A stretch of 24,126 nucleotides of DNA from a virus. The notes under the pieces are model-generated. The model saw only the letters and a list, made by a program, of their open reading frames with translations. It did no database searches and was not told the origin of the DNA. The stretch is from positions 1 to 24,126 of IMG/VR virus record IMGVR_UViG_3300020439_002272; one strand, given 5' to 3'. A program made the position numbers and the translations under genes. Of this stretch, positions 8,806 through 15,318 are shown piece by piece (the first letter of the stretch is position 1; the number at the start of each line of letters is the position of its first letter).

Positions 8806-9197
8806 TTAATCACGATGAGGTGAGCATATTATGTTGTCCTAGTTTTTTGTTTGTAAATAAAATAAAAAAATTTGGAATAAAAATAGACAATATAAATTTT
8901 GATGTAAATTTTAAGGAAATGCCAAACGTTATTTGTAAAGATTTTGTGTTTGATGATGTCGAATTGAATGAGTGTGTAGTAAATTATAATTGCGAAAAAA
9001 CTTATCCTGTAGGTAAAATGCATAAAGGAATATTGATTCTTAGGGGTGATGATAAAGGGCATAATGGAGATTGTAATCCAATAACTTCCGTCAATCAATT
9101 GATAGAGCAAAATGAAATTGAAACTGTTTATGATAGTTTTATTATGAAAAGCAAAAACAAAAAATATAATCAATATTGTGTCTATGGATCAAATTAA
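8781..9197 (+). CDS. Short Rossmann-like protein, apparently a degenerate relative of the adjacent methyltransferase
   Basis: A 138-residue protein that no single family motif identifies. By eye it lines up with the second half of the next gene's product: VSILCC (residues 14-19) against IEIIGSW, a following acidic strand end (NINFDVNF against QIDLYDID), CVVNYNCEK (65-73) against IIINTASEH, GILILRGDD (83-91) against LIILQSNN, and QYCVYG against RYMVIG. It therefore looks like a shortened SAM-methyltransferase fold whose glycine-rich SAM loop has been lost (CCPSFL), perhaps a non-catalytic partner. The alignment is mine and unscored. The start overlaps the GT8-like gene by 25 bases and the end overlaps the methyltransferase gene by 14. 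Confidence 0.5.
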   Translation: MEKLLHWIINHDEVSILCCPSFLFVNKIKKFGIKIDNINFDVNFKEMPNVICKDFVFDDVELNECVVNYNCEKTYPVGKMHKGILILRGDDKGHNGDCNPITSVNQLIEQNEIETVYDSFIMKSKNKKYNQYCVYGSN

Positions 9198-9945
9198 AAT
9201 ATGGCGTGATAATAAAAATCAAATCAGTCAACATAAAATAAAGATTGGTATGTTGAATGAGCAGATTGGAGAACTTAAAGAAAAAATAGGACTACAAAAA
9301 GAAGAGATTGCAATCTGCGAAAATACTAATAGAGAAACTCCTTATTATTGGGTTAGTCAATGGGTGTCTAATAACATAGCATCATATATGGAAAGTTTTG
9401 ATGACTCAGTTTCGCAAGGACAATATGAATCAAAGTTGTGGCTGATCGAAACAGTTGCAAAAATGAATTTGTTTAATCGTCAACCAATCAAAATAGAGAT
9501 AATAGGTTCTTGGTTTGGATTTCCGCTTATTGAAATGTTGAACAAAATTTTTACAATTGAACAGATAGATTTATACGACATAGATAAAAATTGTCATAAA
9601 GTTGTTGCTCAATATATGAATCATTTTGATTATGATTTTAAGATTGCACAATATGAAAATTACTTTGACAGAAAAGAATTGAGAAGAAGACACATAATCA
9701 TAAACACCGCATCAGAACATATGAATGATATTGTTGAAATGAAATCTTATTATAAGAATTATCCAGAGATGCCATTAATTATTTTGCAATCTAATAATTA
9801 TTTTGATATAGATGATCATGTCAATTGTGTAAATCATGAAGATGAATTGGCAGACAAAAATGATTTATTTACTTTGTATTATAAAGGTAAAACTTCTCTT
9901 CCTCTTTATGACAGATATATGGTAATAGGGCGATGGTCGAATTAA
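9184..9945 (+). CDS. Class I SAM-dependent methyltransferase-like protein with N-terminal coiled coil
   Basis: A 253-residue protein from the ATG at 9184; a GTG two codons upstream is possible. Residues 10-45 are a heptad-like charged helix (QISQHKIKIGMLNEQIGELK), probably a coiled coil for self-association. Residues 102-112, IKIEIIGSWFG, resemble strand 1 plus the glycine loop of class I methyltransferases, and LYDID (130-134) ends strand 2 with the acidic residue that normally holds the ribose of SAM. IIINTASEHMND (171-182) and LIILQSNNYF (198-207) fit strands 4 and 5. The substrate is unknown; methylation of a glycan or glycan precursor suits the context (inference). It overlaps the next gene by 13 bases. 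Confidence 0.6.
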   Translation: MDQIKIWRDNKNQISQHKIKIGMLNEQIGELKEKIGLQKEEIAICENTNRETPYYWVSQWVSNNIASYMESFDDSVSQGQYESKLWLIETVAKMNLFNRQPIKIEIIGSWFGFPLIEMLNKIFTIEQIDLYDIDKNCHKVVAQYMNHFDYDFKIAQYENYFDRKELRRRHIIINTASEHMNDIVEMKSYYKNYPEMPLIILQSNNYFDIDDHVNCVNHEDELADKNDLFTLYYKGKTSLPLYDRYMVIGRWSN

Positions 9946-10493
9946 TTTTAGTTAATACTGGTGAAAAATTTAATGAATGGTATGTTGATAATTTACTTTA
10001 TATGGTCGAGAATCATGGTAAATTGAAATACGATAAATGTCATGTCATACGTGATGGTGAAGGCAGTGTTTATGACAAGTTACAAATGTTTAGAGATTTT
10101 ACCGATGATGTAAATTATCTCTATTTCGATTTAGATGTAGTTATCAAAGGTGACGTTAATCATCTTGTACGTGATGACTTTACTCTTCTATTTGCATGGT
10201 GGAGAGATCGTCTGCACACACCTCTAAATTCTTCTATAATGTCGTGGAGAGGTGATCATTCAGTTTATTATGATGATTTTTATAAAGATGAAGATTATAG
10301 TCTTATTAAGTATTGGAGAGGTATTGATGAATATCTTTACAAAGAAACAGAATGTAAATTATATGAAAGAACTTGTTGGTCTTTCATGTATTCAACTGAA
10401 GAGATGCATTATCCTGTCTGTCTTTTCAATCACAACTTTCATAATATGATGAAAAAGGTACCATGGGTACAAAAGTATTTGCTTGTAGAATAG
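9933..10493 (+). CDS. Minimal GT-A-type glycosyltransferase
   Basis: A 186-residue protein. A first strand (VELILVNTGEKFNEWY) leads to DKLQMFRDF and YLYFDLDVVIKGDV, with the D-x-D motif at D66/D68, followed by LLFAWWRDRLHTPLNSSIM, a pattern shared by short phage and marine bacterial glycosyltransferases of the GT8/GT32-like type. The late motif LFNHNFHN could provide the metal-binding His. At 186 residues it is near the lower limit for a complete GT-A domain, so it may need a partner. Its neighbours are a methyltransferase-like gene and a second short enzyme with the same motif order. Donor and acceptor are unknown. Confidence 0.68.
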   Translation: MVELILVNTGEKFNEWYVDNLLYMVENHGKLKYDKCHVIRDGEGSVYDKLQMFRDFTDDVNYLYFDLDVVIKGDVNHLVRDDFTLLFAWWRDRLHTPLNSSIMSWRGDHSVYYDDFYKDEDYSLIKYWRGIDEYLYKETECKLYERTCWSFMYSTEEMHYPVCLFNHNFHNMMKKVPWVQKYLLVE

Positions 10494-11116
10494 GAAACAA
10501 GTTTGGGCAAGACGTAGAAGATTACATCAACTCAAAGATTCCTAATGTGACTTGGATACGTGATGAATTAGACGGTGTAAGATTGCAATGGAATAAAATG
10601 CGAGTAATGAATATGGATATTGACGAGCCAGTTGTGGTGATAGATATCGATTTAGAATTTATTAATGATTATATGGATGCAATAAATTATCCGATAGAAC
10701 GTGGACAATTTCTTTCTGCAAAATCTTGGTGGAGAGATTCAATGCGTTCCGATGTATCATATTCAGTTAATGGTGGATTTTACAAATATTATCCAAAAGA
10801 CTGCAAATACATCTATGACAAGTTTATGAAAGATAAATTACATTGGCAAAATTATTATATTGAAAATGAAATAACAGTAGGACCAGTAAATGGTGAACAG
10901 TATTTCGTAGAAGATTCTGTCAATGAAAAATTGCAACTAAATTTTTTACCTGAGACATGGTTTACAAAAAGCGTAAAAAATCCATCAAAAGATTGGTGGG
11001 CAAGAATGAATACATTGTATCCTGGAGATTGGATGTATCTAGATGGTTACAATCCTGATATCAAAATAATTCACGAAATGTTTGGTGGTAATTATGAAAA
11101 TTTGCCTACGTCCTAA
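10463..11116 (+). CDS. Short GT-A-type glycosyltransferase, paralogue of the preceding gene
   Basis: A 217-residue protein starting at an ATG 31 bases inside the previous gene. Shared motif order with that gene: KVFACRIGNKFG, then QWNKMRVM, then VVVIDIDLEFIND with D-x-D at D61/D63, then SAKSWWRDSMRSDVSYSVNGG. The C-terminal part contains YFVEDSVNEK and IKIIHEMFG, where the late His of GT-A enzymes usually falls. It is the last gene of the left plus-strand block. Its stop codon sits 11 bases inside the 3' end of the convergent minus-strand gene, leaving no room for a terminator between them. Confidence 0.66.
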   Translation: MGTKVFACRIGNKFGQDVEDYINSKIPNVTWIRDELDGVRLQWNKMRVMNMDIDEPVVVIDIDLEFINDYMDAINYPIERGQFLSAKSWWRDSMRSDVSYSVNGGFYKYYPKDCKYIYDKFMKDKLHWQNYYIENEITVGPVNGEQYFVEDSVNEKLQLNFLPETWFTKSVKNPSKDWWARMNTLYPGDWMYLDGYNPDIKIIHEMFGGNYENLPTS

Positions 11117-12254
11117 CTGCGTTTGCATCAGCAAAATATGCAACCATATAGTGTGTCGAATTTGTTGTTGTTGCTCCTGAACCATAACGTGCAATGTAAT
11201 ATGTTCCGCCTGCACCACCTACTAATTGGGCCGAATTAGATCCAGAATGTGACGTAGTACCGTCTGTATAAACAGTGTCAAGAAGTGTTCCCATTTGTCT
11301 CTCAAATGTAGAAGATGATGGAGCAGATGTAGGAAATTTATATCTTGGAAATGCATAATCTCCAGAAACACCATTAAAATTAGAAGATCTTTTCCAAACT
11401 GGCATCAAAACATTATCTATTAATGTAAATGAACTAGAGGTATCTGCCTGTTTAATGTTTGATGAAGAATCATCCCATCTAAGAAAAATATTATTTGATG
11501 CAGATTTAGCAGATGCTTCATCATAACTACTATCGGTTGTTCTTAGATACAAGTTATTAGTTGCAACTATATCTGCTCCACCTAACCCTGTATCATATGA
11601 AGACCAATTCATAATTGTATTTTGATGAAAAAAACCAAGATCTGTATAATCTGAACCAGGAGATGAAGTTGCGAGAGACAATAAACCAACACCATCACCA
11701 TTCATCATTTCATAATTTGCAAGTTTAATAATTGTGTCTATTAAATTTGCCTCAACTCCTTCTACTTTAGAATAACCTGAACCATCCCAATAAAGATAAG
11801 AATGTGCTTTTAGCGTAGCGGCATCAGGAACACTCGGAGCAGATCCAATATATTCTTCATAATAAAAAGCCTGTCTACCTGCTTCTGAGGCATCGAAAGT
11901 TGCTTCACTAGGTGCAGAAAATGTATCATCATTATCTCCAGCATTATCCCATGTTGCTTCATTGTAAGCATCTGTTTTGGTTGTATGAACTGCATTTTTT
12001 CTGTTGTCTGAGAGAAATGCTAAGTGAGTTACTCCAGATGCACTAGGAGAGGCACTGTCACCTCTATAACATGCTCCAAAGCCACTCGTTGCAGAAGCAC
12101 TCCCACTTCTATCACAAGCACCTGTATATGTACCTGATAAATCAGTGGCCCATGCTTTTCTTAGTTGATAAGCAACTAACTCAAGTTCTGCATCGGTCAT
12201 TTGTTTGAGGGCCGCAGAAGCAGTATCCCATTTTAATGGTCTAGTGATAGCCAT
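11106..12254 (-). CDS. Probable virion structural protein (tail-fibre-like), Ser/Thr/Gly-rich
   Basis: A 382-residue protein, last of three minus-strand genes. Composition is rich in Ser, Thr, Asn, Gly and Tyr, with no transmembrane segment, typical of phage surface structural proteins. It shares modules with the 595-residue protein encoded at 13284-15071: near the N-terminus LKQMTDAELE (16-25) against LKRMSDSELE; in the middle DNAGDNDDTF and TSSPGSDY against DNFADDDDTF and TSSPGDGW; and at the C-terminus GGTYYIARYG against SGTYYRIRYA. The two are therefore paralogues of different length. I do not recognise a named T4 counterpart. It should be expressed late as part of the particle (inference from the promoters near 15.1 kb). 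Its 3' end overlaps the convergent glycosyltransferase gene by 11 bases. Confidence 0.65.
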   Translation of the reverse strand: MAITRPLKWDTASAALKQMTDAELELVAYQLRKAWATDLSGTYTGACDRSGSASATSGFGACYRGDSASPSASGVTHLAFLSDNRKNAVHTTKTDAYNEATWDNAGDNDDTFSAPSEATFDASEAGRQAFYYEEYIGSAPSVPDAATLKAHSYLYWDGSGYSKVEGVEANLIDTIIKLANYEMMNGDGVGLLSLATSSPGSDYTDLGFFHQNTIMNWSSYDTGLGGADIVATNNLYLRTTDSSYDEASAKSASNNIFLRWDDSSSNIKQADTSSSFTLIDNVLMPVWKRSSNFNGVSGDYAFPRYKFPTSAPSSSTFERQMGTLLDTVYTDGTTSHSGSNSAQLVGGAGGTYYIARYGSGATTTNSTHYMVAYFADANAVRT

Positions 12255-12265
12255 GATATCTCACA

Positions 12266-13276
12266 TTAAGAAGTTTTATCATTTAGTATAGCATCATATG
12301 CCGAAAAAACAGAAGTTACACTTTCTGATTTTCTGATTTTTGATCGCAACTCTCTGTTTTCTGAATTCTGTACGGCTTCAGTCTCAAATATTTCCAATTT
12401 CAACTTAAACAAATCTTCAGGTGTTGATTGTTGTATCACTTCTAAAAGACTTGGCTTTTGTTGTTCAGTTCCATCATCATTTAATAACATCTGAAAATAC
12501 ATACAGACTTCACTGATAGATTTTGCTTTTCTTATTTTAGAACGCAATTCTTTATTTTCTGAATTTTGTACAACTTCTTGCTCAAAAATATCTAACTTAA
12601 ACTTAAACAGATCTTCAGTCGTTGCTTCGGATAATAACTCCCAAACACTTCTTGGGGTACCATCTGTGTTGGCATAAAAATTAGTATTTTCTTTATCTGG
12701 TTCATCATTAGTAGTTTGAGCATTTGTTCCATTTTTCCATTCTTGAAACAATCTTTGTTCTTCAGCATCATAAGATTGAACAAAAGCATAATATCTCATA
12801 TTTTCTTCATCAATCTTAGCCATGTATCTTTGTGTTTCTCTATCGATCATAGAGGCATCGCAAAAAGGCGATTCAATAAATGCTTTAACAATAGGTGTGA
12901 TGAGTATTTTATCTGCTTCATAAGATTCTTTGTCAGGTCTAAATTGAATAACATCGACCTTATGTGTTGTTCCATCAAAATTTTCAACAGATATAAATGG
13001 ATCAGATGCGGTAGAACCATTTACTGTATCCATCCATCTGACATGATTTACTCTAATATAACCTTCTGGCCAAACGAATTCGGTATTGTTTGGATCTGCG
13101 TAGGCATTATCATCTTTGATTGTGCCTATAATTTTTGTATCGTAAGAAAATCCTATACCACTATTGACGTATGAAGGGTCATTTCCGTCATTAGTATTTT
13201 CAACACTCATTACGCTTTCAGGCCTTTCTTGCGGTCCTAATTTTTGACTTTCATCCTCAATTTGTTCAATATCCAT
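12266..13276 (-). CDS. Probable virion-associated protein with internal tandem duplication
   Basis: A 336-residue acidic protein between two structural-type genes. The ATG is preceded by AGGAG at 4 bases spacing. Residues 1-200 include FVWPEGYIRVNHVRWMDTVN and VDVIQFRPDK, then a charged helical stretch around 145-180. Residues 212-267 and 278-333 are two copies of one 56-residue unit with a 66-residue period, each containing EDLFK-x-KL-(D/E)-IFE, VQNSEN-(K/R)-ELRSKIRK and a closing LND. The unit looks alpha-helical. No enzyme motif is visible. The context, sandwiched between paralogous structural proteins and only 7-11 bases from each, suggests a tail or capsid accessory protein or an assembly factor; function unknown. 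Confidence 0.6.
   Translation of the reverse strand: MDIEQIEDESQKLGPQERPESVMSVENTNDGNDPSYVNSGIGFSYDTKIIGTIKDDNAYADPNNTEFVWPEGYIRVNHVRWMDTVNGSTASDPFISVENFDGTTHKVDVIQFRPDKESYEADKILITPIVKAFIESPFCDASMIDRETQRYMAKIDEENMRYYAFVQSYDAEEQRLFQEWKNGTNAQTTNDEPDKENTNFYANTDGTPRSVWELLSEATTEDLFKFKLDIFEQEVVQNSENKELRSKIRKAKSISEVCMYFQMLLNDDGTEQQKPSLLEVIQQSTPEDLFKLKLEIFETEAVQNSENRELRSKIRKSESVTSVFSAYDAILNDKTS
12278..12445 (-). repeat. Coding tandem repeat, copy 2 (residues 278-333 of the 336-residue protein)
   Basis: Second copy of the 56-codon unit, separated from copy 1 by a ten-residue linker. The most conserved core is NRELRSKIRK against NKELRSKIRK; the C-terminal quarter has drifted most. Confidence 0.85.
12476..12643 (-). 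repeat. Coding tandem repeat, copy 1 (residues 212-267 of the 336-residue protein)
   Basis: First copy of a 56-codon unit. It matches copy 2 at 12278-12445 in protein (EDLFKFKLDIFEQEVVQNSE against EDLFKLKLEIFETEAVQNSE) and visibly in DNA. Confidence 0.85.
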
Positions 13277-13280
13277 AAAA

Positions 13281-13285
13281 CTCCT
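13281..13285 (-). promoter_or_regulatory. Strong Shine-Dalgarno site for the 336-residue gene
   Basis: AGGAG on the minus strand, 4 bases before the ATG at 13276. It overlaps the stop codon of the upstream gene, so ribosomes finishing that gene can reinitiate here. Most plus-strand genes in the window lack so clear a site. Confidence 0.6.
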
Positions 13286-15071
13286 AAATATCTGATTCTG
13301 ACATTAAATGTGTCGTGTTTACATCATAAGTAGTGGCACCTGCATATCTTATTCTATAGTAAGTACCTGATTCGCCTGATGGTGTTCCATCGAATATACC
13401 TGGCGTTGTGACCACGGTCTGATAATTTCCTGCAGGTCCACCTATACCTGCTTTTCTCGTGTTCATAGCAAAACCGTGTGAAAATTCACCTGAAGCGGTT
13501 GACGATCCTGTAAATCCAAAACCCAAAGTTTTTAATTTATATTGTGGATAATACATGCCTAAAGTATATAATTTATATAGTGTTTGTATCAATGCATTTG
13601 TTCTTAGATTATTTCTGGCGGCTGTACGTGTGGCACCACTATAATCTCCTATACCAATATATCCTCCACCTATGTTATATAGATTATTGAAATTTTCTAT
13701 GTTAGGTAGATCATGTCTCATTAAAGTAGTCATTCTTTCACACTTATAGACAGTGTTTGTATTATATGTGGTGTATGATCTATCACTATACATTGCTAGA
13801 AAACCACTATAGGGAAAATTACCTCCTGATTCTGGTCTTATTAGGTGTGTGCTTAGATTGGCAGGGGAATTAAAAGATGTCATATTACTCGAAAACCCTG
13901 GAAGAATAGTTGCGGTACTTGAAAATGAAGTTGAACTAGGTGTGCTTGATGTATAATCACTACTCAAATAAATCTCGGTTCCACTTGTATTTGCAGGCTT
14001 AAAATAAAAATATTTGTTATCAGAAAAATATCCTGCACTAGAATTATCCGCAACCCAAAATGCAAGTTCTCTTCCTTCATTATCGACATTTACACCGCTA
14101 CCAGAGTGAACAGTTACTTTCCATTTTTCAATATGTACTGGTCTTACACCACTGCCAGCAGTACCAGTAGAATCGTGATCATAAGTTCCTCCAGGATGAG
14201 GCACTTTAATATAGATTGAATAATTATATCTAAACGTTGGATAATCTAGATTAAATCTATATGCTAGACCATTAACTCCTGAAACACTATCTCTGAATGC
14301 ATAATAGTATGTGTTATTATAGTCATTAACACTTAAACCGGTAGCGGAAACTTCTCTCCATCCATCACCTGGAGAACTTGTTCCTAAATGATAAGATCCA
14401 AAATTGTAATTATCATTTGATCTAATTCTAGCAGTTACCATCTTAAAAATTGCTTCAGCAATTTTTCCCATATCTCCTTGAGTATGTGGATTTCCGCTTG
14501 AATCTGTAGATGCATACATGAAATCTCTAATCCATTGCGATGGAGAATAATTATTCAATAAATTAGAACTATTGCTAAAAGAAGAAGAGGAAGTGTGATT
14601 TCTTATTTCGTTATAATAATCACCACCAGGCTGTAATCCTGCCTGTGCGCCTGTTCCAAAATTTGCATTGTGTTTTTGTACCATGTAATATTGGTCATAT
14701 TCTACTTCAGAAATTGCTCCTGGCTCTGCAAAGGTATCATCGTCATCAGCAAAGTTGTCAAAAGCATTATTGGATTTGCTAGATATAGTGGCATTGAATT
14801 TTGTATCAACAATTTTATATCCTCTAATATCACTATAACCAGTAGATCTATCATAATCACTCATGTAAATTGAACCTATTTTTGCACCATAATAACCGCC
14901 AAAAAAGGAATGATACAACGTCCAATTCGAGGATGCTATTTGGATTGCGAAATATTCTTGCAATTTTCTTGCGATATTTTCAAGTTCTGAATCAGACATT
15001 CTTTTTAGAATACTACCAGTTGCCTTAATGGCTCTGCTTGTAGCATCTGAATTTGAGTAGGTATATGCCAT
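13284..15071 (-). CDS. Probable virion structural protein (tail-fibre-like), long paralogue
   Basis: A 595-residue protein, first gene of the minus-strand block; GGAAAG lies 3 bases before the ATG. It is rich in Ser, Tyr, Gly, Asn and Thr, with no signal peptide or membrane segment. The N-terminal helix LKRMSDSELENIARKLQEYF (22-41) probably forms the particle-attachment or trimer module shared with the 382-residue protein at 11106-12254; the C-terminal SGTYYRIRYA (568-577) is shared as well. The middle, about 150-480, is unique and full of short beta-type Tyr/Ser segments, as expected of a receptor-facing or decorative domain. Late promoter octamers stand 28-35 and 106-113 bases upstream. Assignment as structural rests on composition, paralogy and promoter type. 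Confidence 0.65.
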   Translation of the reverse strand: MAYTYSNSDATSRAIKATGSILKRMSDSELENIARKLQEYFAIQIASSNWTLYHSFFGGYYGAKIGSIYMSDYDRSTGYSDIRGYKIVDTKFNATISSKSNNAFDNFADDDDTFAEPGAISEVEYDQYYMVQKHNANFGTGAQAGLQPGGDYYNEIRNHTSSSSFSNSSNLLNNYSPSQWIRDFMYASTDSSGNPHTQGDMGKIAEAIFKMVTARIRSNDNYNFGSYHLGTSSPGDGWREVSATGLSVNDYNNTYYYAFRDSVSGVNGLAYRFNLDYPTFRYNYSIYIKVPHPGGTYDHDSTGTAGSGVRPVHIEKWKVTVHSGSGVNVDNEGRELAFWVADNSSAGYFSDNKYFYFKPANTSGTEIYLSSDYTSSTPSSTSFSSTATILPGFSSNMTSFNSPANLSTHLIRPESGGNFPYSGFLAMYSDRSYTTYNTNTVYKCERMTTLMRHDLPNIENFNNLYNIGGGYIGIGDYSGATRTAARNNLRTNALIQTLYKLYTLGMYYPQYKLKTLGFGFTGSSTASGEFSHGFAMNTRKAGIGGPAGNYQTVVTTPGIFDGTPSGESGTYYRIRYAGATTYDVNTTHLMSESDI

Positions 15072-15092
15072 AATCTTTCCAATATAATGATG

Positions 15093-15100
15093 TATAAATA
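15093..15100 (+). promoter_or_regulatory. T4-type late promoter for the tmRNA transcript
   Basis: Exact TATAAATA. With T4 spacing, transcription would start near 15106, at the predicted 5' boundary of the tmRNA acceptor piece. Known biology: this octamer is read by the sigma55-type factor with gp33 and the sliding clamp; a gp33-like gene lies at 23473. Confidence 0.65.
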
Positions 15101-15106
15101 TTTATG
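15099..15106 (-). promoter_or_regulatory. Late promoter variant for the minus-strand structural genes
   Basis: Minus-strand reading is CATAAATA, one mismatch from the late octamer. It overlaps the plus-strand octamer in the palindrome ATAAATATTTAT, making a divergent pair. The expected start near 15093 would give a leader of about 21 bases before the ATG at 15071. Confidence 0.5.
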
Positions 15107-15165
15107 TCAATGATTCTGCGAGATAGCAGGCTAGGACGTGGGTTCGATTCCCACCACCTCCACCA
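15106..15165 (+). ncRNA. ssrA: Permuted tmRNA, acceptor piece
   Basis: This is the 3' (acceptor) part of a two-piece tmRNA, placed before the coding piece as expected for a circularly permuted gene. Seen: hairpin CTGC/GCAG (15116-15119 with 15126-15129); a T arm with stem GTGGG/CCCAC (15138-15142 with 15150-15154) and loop TTCGATT; acceptor strand CACCTCC (15155-15161); discriminator A15162; and an encoded CCA at 15163-15165. The acceptor strand pairs over 7 bp with GGGGGTG at 15307-15313 of the coding piece, including a G3-U70 wobble, the alanine identity element for AlaRS. The 5' limit is inferred from the late promoter and could be tens of bases off. The long-range helix 2 partner was not resolved by eye. 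Confidence 0.85.
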
Positions 15166-15176
15166 GCGTTCTTAGA

Positions 15177-15184
15177 TATTTATA
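15177..15184 (-). promoter_or_regulatory. Second late promoter on the minus strand, inside the tmRNA spacer
   Basis: Minus-strand reading is an exact TATAAATA. A transcript from here would start near 15171, run antisense through the tmRNA acceptor piece and continue into the structural gene starting at 15071. Confidence 0.55.
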
Positions 15185-15225
15185 AAAGACATATAATAGC
15201 ACAAAATTTATAAAAAGTAAAGAGT

Positions 15226-15318
15226 ATGGATTCTAATCTCATCTTTTTGGCTATTGTTATTTTAATTGGTGTAACCGTATTCATTTCAATAATAGAATTT
15301 CTATTAGGGGGTGTTTAG
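15226..15318 (+). CDS. Possible 30-residue membrane peptide in the tmRNA spacer
   Basis: An ATG-started ORF lies in the spacer between the two tmRNA pieces, with a weak purine tract (AAAGAG) just upstream. The product begins MDSNLIFLAIVILIG and continues hydrophobic to residue 27, with one Glu at 24, ending GGV: a short polar N-terminus followed by one membrane-spanning helix. Its last three codons and stop use the first bases of the tmRNA coding piece (15307-15318), so protein and RNA constrain the same bases. If translated, the peptide would be made from the unprocessed precursor. AT-rich spacer DNA easily encodes hydrophobic peptides, so this may be chance. Confidence 0.35.
   Translation: MDSNLIFLAIVILIGVTVFISIIEFLLGGV

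Noticed and set aside
8829-9173. A 114-codon minus-strand ORF
   Set aside because: Low-complexity Ile/Phe/Tyr translation of AT-rich DNA opposite a coupled plus-strand gene.
1-11116. The radical SAM/glycan block as a bacterial genomic island rather than phage DNA
   Set aside because: The same contiguous window holds gp33- and gp59-like genes and exact late promoters. A bacterial origin of individual genes remains possible.
12716-13174. A 152-codon plus-strand ORF opposite the 336-residue gene
   Set aside because: Antisense shadow: Ile/Phe/Cys-rich, no coupling to other genes, while the minus frame has a strong Shine-Dalgarno site and an internal protein repeat.
15083-15088. TATAAT as a sigma70 -10 box before the tmRNA
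   Set aside because: No TTGACA-like box at 16-18 bases upstream; the nearest candidate (TTGAGT at 15053) is 24 bases away.
15169-15197. TTCTTA and TATAAT with 17-base spacing in the spacer, a possible host promoter for the coding piece
   Set aside because: The -35 box matches only half the consensus; in such AT-rich DNA this is expected by chance. Worth a glance in transcript data only.
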